A program made the translations under genes and the position numbers. Below, piece after piece: positions 18,553-20,899 of a stretch of DNA of 20,899 nt (its first letter is position 1; each line of letters begins with the position of its first letter). The notes beneath the pieces were generated by a model. It was not told where the DNA came from, did no database searches, and saw only the letters and a program-made list of their open reading frames with translations. Source of the stretch: Geosiphon pyriformis (taxonomy: Eukaryota > Glomeromycota > Glomeromycetes > Archaeosporales > Geosiphonaceae); assembly GCA_016748015.1 (NCBI GenBank), contig JAAOMT010000706.1, positions 11,951-32,849 on the forward strand. Direction: 5' to 3'.

Positions 18553-20859
18553 ATGTCAACTATGAGTGACAAAGAGGGATCCTATTATTTTGGTTATACT
18601 GGTAAGTCTTATGGGATGGCAGTTTGGAAAATTATTTTATTTTATTTCTTCTAACTCTCAATCGTTTAGCTCTTGTCACTTATCTGATCTCAAACTTTCA
18701 TAGATTTAACGCCATTGAAGTCCACTCTCAATAGCGACCATATGAGAAGGAAGAACTTTAGCTGTAAGTCCCGTTTTTCTACCTGCTACGTATCACTTTA
18801 CAATAAGAGATTCTTAACTTTTCTCTCTTTATATAGTAGATTTATCCAAGACGTCTCTATAGTATGTGCATTTGGGAAGACGAATGAAGAGTTGTCATCA
18901 AAAATTGGAGAGAAACTTGCTGTGGAGGTGTCCTCTATGTGTGATATTAATCCGACACATAATATTTTTAAATATTGAGTTTCTATTCCTGCTAAAGCTA
19001 TTCTATTTTTTTTCTTTTCAATAAGCCACATTGATGATTAGAAATATTTGGCCTGCTATTTTTTCTCTATTCTTTTTTTACCCACATTGTCCATGCGGTC
19101 TTCAGACGGTGGATAATGCCTGGAAGTGTGAAGGAGAGATGTCATGCTTGTCCTCAGACAGTGACCTTTTCGACACAATCCTGTTTACTGGTTTACCCTC
19201 AGGTGATCAGTCGGCAGAAGTGCAAGTGAAAAGACCTCGCTTACCCTCAGGTGGTGAACTTTCTACTTGTAAAGGTAAGCCACCAAGTTTTGTGTGGTCC
19301 TCAGACAGCAGACTGGTGGAGACTGATAATAGTTGGTATTATATGGTCCAACTAAATCCAGATTTAATTTCTCAATTTGTATTTTTTTGCATTGTATTAC
19401 TTACTACTTATTAAGTTAACATCATACTCTTAAGATTCAACTAAATTAACTTGTGGTTACGCCTAATCCAATAAGAGCTTTCTGTAACAGTTACCTTACA
19501 TGGCTGAAGGTACAGTATTATTGCAATTTTTGATTAATACATAAAACCCAAAACTCGGTTTTTAACAATTTCAACAATAGAGCCCGAAGACTAAGTTTCT
19601 ATATGAAAAACTCATTCAATCATTTGATAGTCTGCCAACTCATGCTGGCCAGTTGCTGGACCTCATTAATGCCTCTTCTTGCAAAGCTTCCCGCGTATTT
19701 ATACTCGGACTTAGGAAAAGTATGACCTTGATTTTCATATTAGCTGTTCTTAATCTATTCATAACTGACAATATTATCTTATTTTGACAAATGCTGCCCT
19801 CTCTGAGACGAGGTTTACCAAAATTGAATCCGAAATAGAGCTGGTTGGGTCCGTGGATATATTAACCGCATGTCTTCTAGAATTACTTTGCAGTAACTCT
19901 GATTTTCGAATCGAATTCTCCCTTAACAGAACTGAGAAGTATGTTTTCATTTTGTGTGCTGTTCTTAGTGTTTATTAGTTTTTGTTTCGATTTCTAACAA
20001 TAATTTTACACTTTGTTTTCTAAGGGACTCAAAAAGCACTCCAATGACAATACAAAATAGACCTGATCTTCTTGGATATGTTAAAGATGTACTAGTTGGT
20101 TCCACTGTCCACAGAACTTTACCTGGATGATCTCAATGCTCGATACACAGCTGTCAAGCTAAGCATCAATATTGTTCGTATCTTTAAAACCATGATCACA
20201 AAGAATGCCTTCCCTGCTAATGTAATCCCTCTCGATAAGCCACTTAAACTCGGAAATTCTACAATTACTTTCTTTGAAGAGTATGTCGAGAAAGTTGTTT
20301 TGGACAGTAGACTCTATGGCTTTTACGACCGTGTTGATACGTTAAAGCGCATTTACGAGCTTGCCAAAGGTCATCATGGACTCGTTCAGGTCGTGGAAGG
20401 ACCGATCTTTGGAGCAGGTTGGCCAGGGGAATATATAATCAAACTAAAGACACGTGGCCTTGAACGCCCACCGAAAGACGAGCAAACAACACGGATGATG
20501 ACGTGCAATTTGCTCACTGGACTGAAGAGACTTCATCAATGCGGTTACGTTCATCGCGACATTCGTTTATCGAATATTGTTTACGATTCGAATAATCCCA
20601 AAGGGTATGAAAACGTTCTTATTGATTCGAGCATGGAGGTAAAGCAAACAAAGAATTCGACATCTTATTGACAGACTGAGATGATGGCACGTCTGATGAG
20701 AATAATACATACACAACTCTTTCGGACATTTATCAATTAGGCAAGTTATTAGAAGGGCTTAATACGGTGTTCTCCAATGATGGACAGGACTTTATAAGCA
20801 AATTAAAAAAAAAGATGCTGGAAGCAGATGCAGCGCTCAAACACCCATGGATTGCTTAA
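18553..20859 (+). pseudogene. Crinkler-type protein with C-terminal kinase-like domain, multi-exon, disrupted
   Basis: Likely exons: 18553-18601 (MSTMSDKEGSYYFGYT), 18704-18763 (DLTPLKSTLNSDHMRRKNFS), about 18840-18960 (FIQDVSIVCAFGKTNEELSS), about 19106-19378 (DLFDTILFTGLPSGDQSAEV), 19581-19719 (LIQSFDSLPTHAGQLLDLIN), about 19790-19938 (FTKIESEIELVGSVDILTAC) and 20025-20859. The last contains RPDLLGYVKDVLV, then a kinase-like C-lobe with the catalytic loop YVHRDIRLSN (Asp 20558-20560, Asn 20573-20575) and the end KKKMLEADAALKHPWIA. Such proteins form large families in Glomeromycotina and oomycetes, some being secreted effectors; no signal peptide is seen here. Lesions: roughly 60 residues missing with frame loss at about 20097; a one-base deletion at about 20626 turning IDFEHGG into IDSSMEV; TGA (20677-20679) for Trp in TDWDDGT; exon 2 to 3 does not splice in frame; and no AG before exon 6. 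Internal exon limits are approximate. Confidence 0.8.
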
Positions 20860-20899
20860 TTTGAGTTATAAGTAACGTATTTGGTGACTTGATCTTTAT
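20860..20899. other. 3' flank of the kinase pseudogene
   Basis: This short non-coding tail runs to the window edge. Nothing specific is seen. Confidence 0.5.

Noticed and set aside
18798-19031. 77-codon minus-strand open frame.
   Set aside because: It is antisense to exons and introns of the kinase pseudogene, with no motif of its own.
17989-20679. TGA read as Trp (alternative genetic code), because TGA replaces Trp in both the transposase and the kinase remnant.
   Set aside because: The intact lipase and the Tc1 transposase use TGG for Trp, and both remnants also carry frameshifts and other stop codons, so nonsense mutation is the simpler explanation.

Overview
The window looks like nuclear DNA of an A/T-rich filamentous fungus, most likely an arbuscular mycorrhizal (Glomeromycotina, Rhizophagus-like) genome. 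The evidence is very A/T-rich intergenic DNA, short introns with GTAAGT-type donors and TAG/CAG acceptors, and a gene mix typical of those genomes: a Sel1-repeat protein, a secreted class 3 lipase, a Crinkler-type kinase-like gene, and many Tc1/IS630-like transposon remains. The species assignment is inference from family resemblance; no search was run.

Layout. Positions 1-311 (minus) hold the N-terminus of a Sel1-repeat protein that runs off the left edge. About 790-1158 (minus) is an old, broken Tc1-like transposase. Positions 2470-4292 (plus) hold a six-exon secreted lipase-family gene whose nucleophile motif reads GHGVG instead of GHSxG. Positions 4568-5487 are a Tc1-like element with perfect 27-bp terminal inverted repeats and a TA target duplication. 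Its interior is interrupted by an exact 19-bp Tn5/Nextera mosaic end (4800-4818), so the transposase appears chimeric through a library or assembly artefact.

From about 6.0 to 18.4 kb lies a long A/T-dominated island with no intact gene. Two decayed genes can still be read in it: on the minus strand (11136-12540) a protein ending in a 2OG-Fe(II) dioxygenase-like (TET/JBP-like) domain, and on the plus strand (about 16530-18244) an IS630/Tc1-superfamily DDE transposase. A third coding-like stretch (15400-16045, minus) lies between them. Their lesions are largely G-to-A and C-to-T changes (Asp to Asn, Glu to Lys, Trp/Arg/Gln to stop, His to Tyr), suggesting RIP-like mutation or deamination of methylated cytosines. 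The head-to-head layout would fit one transposon carrying both a transposase and a base-modifying enzyme, but the link is not proven.

From 18.4 kb base composition returns to gene-like. An 89-bp inverted repeat centred on TGACGTCA (18429-18517) sits just upstream of a multi-exon Crinkler-type kinase pseudogene (18553-20859). That pseudogene has an internal deletion with frame loss, a one-base frameshift in the DFG-equivalent motif, and an in-frame TGA where Trp is expected. The only genes that look functional are the Sel1-repeat fragment and, structurally, the lipase. The rest of the window is mobile DNA in various stages of decay.
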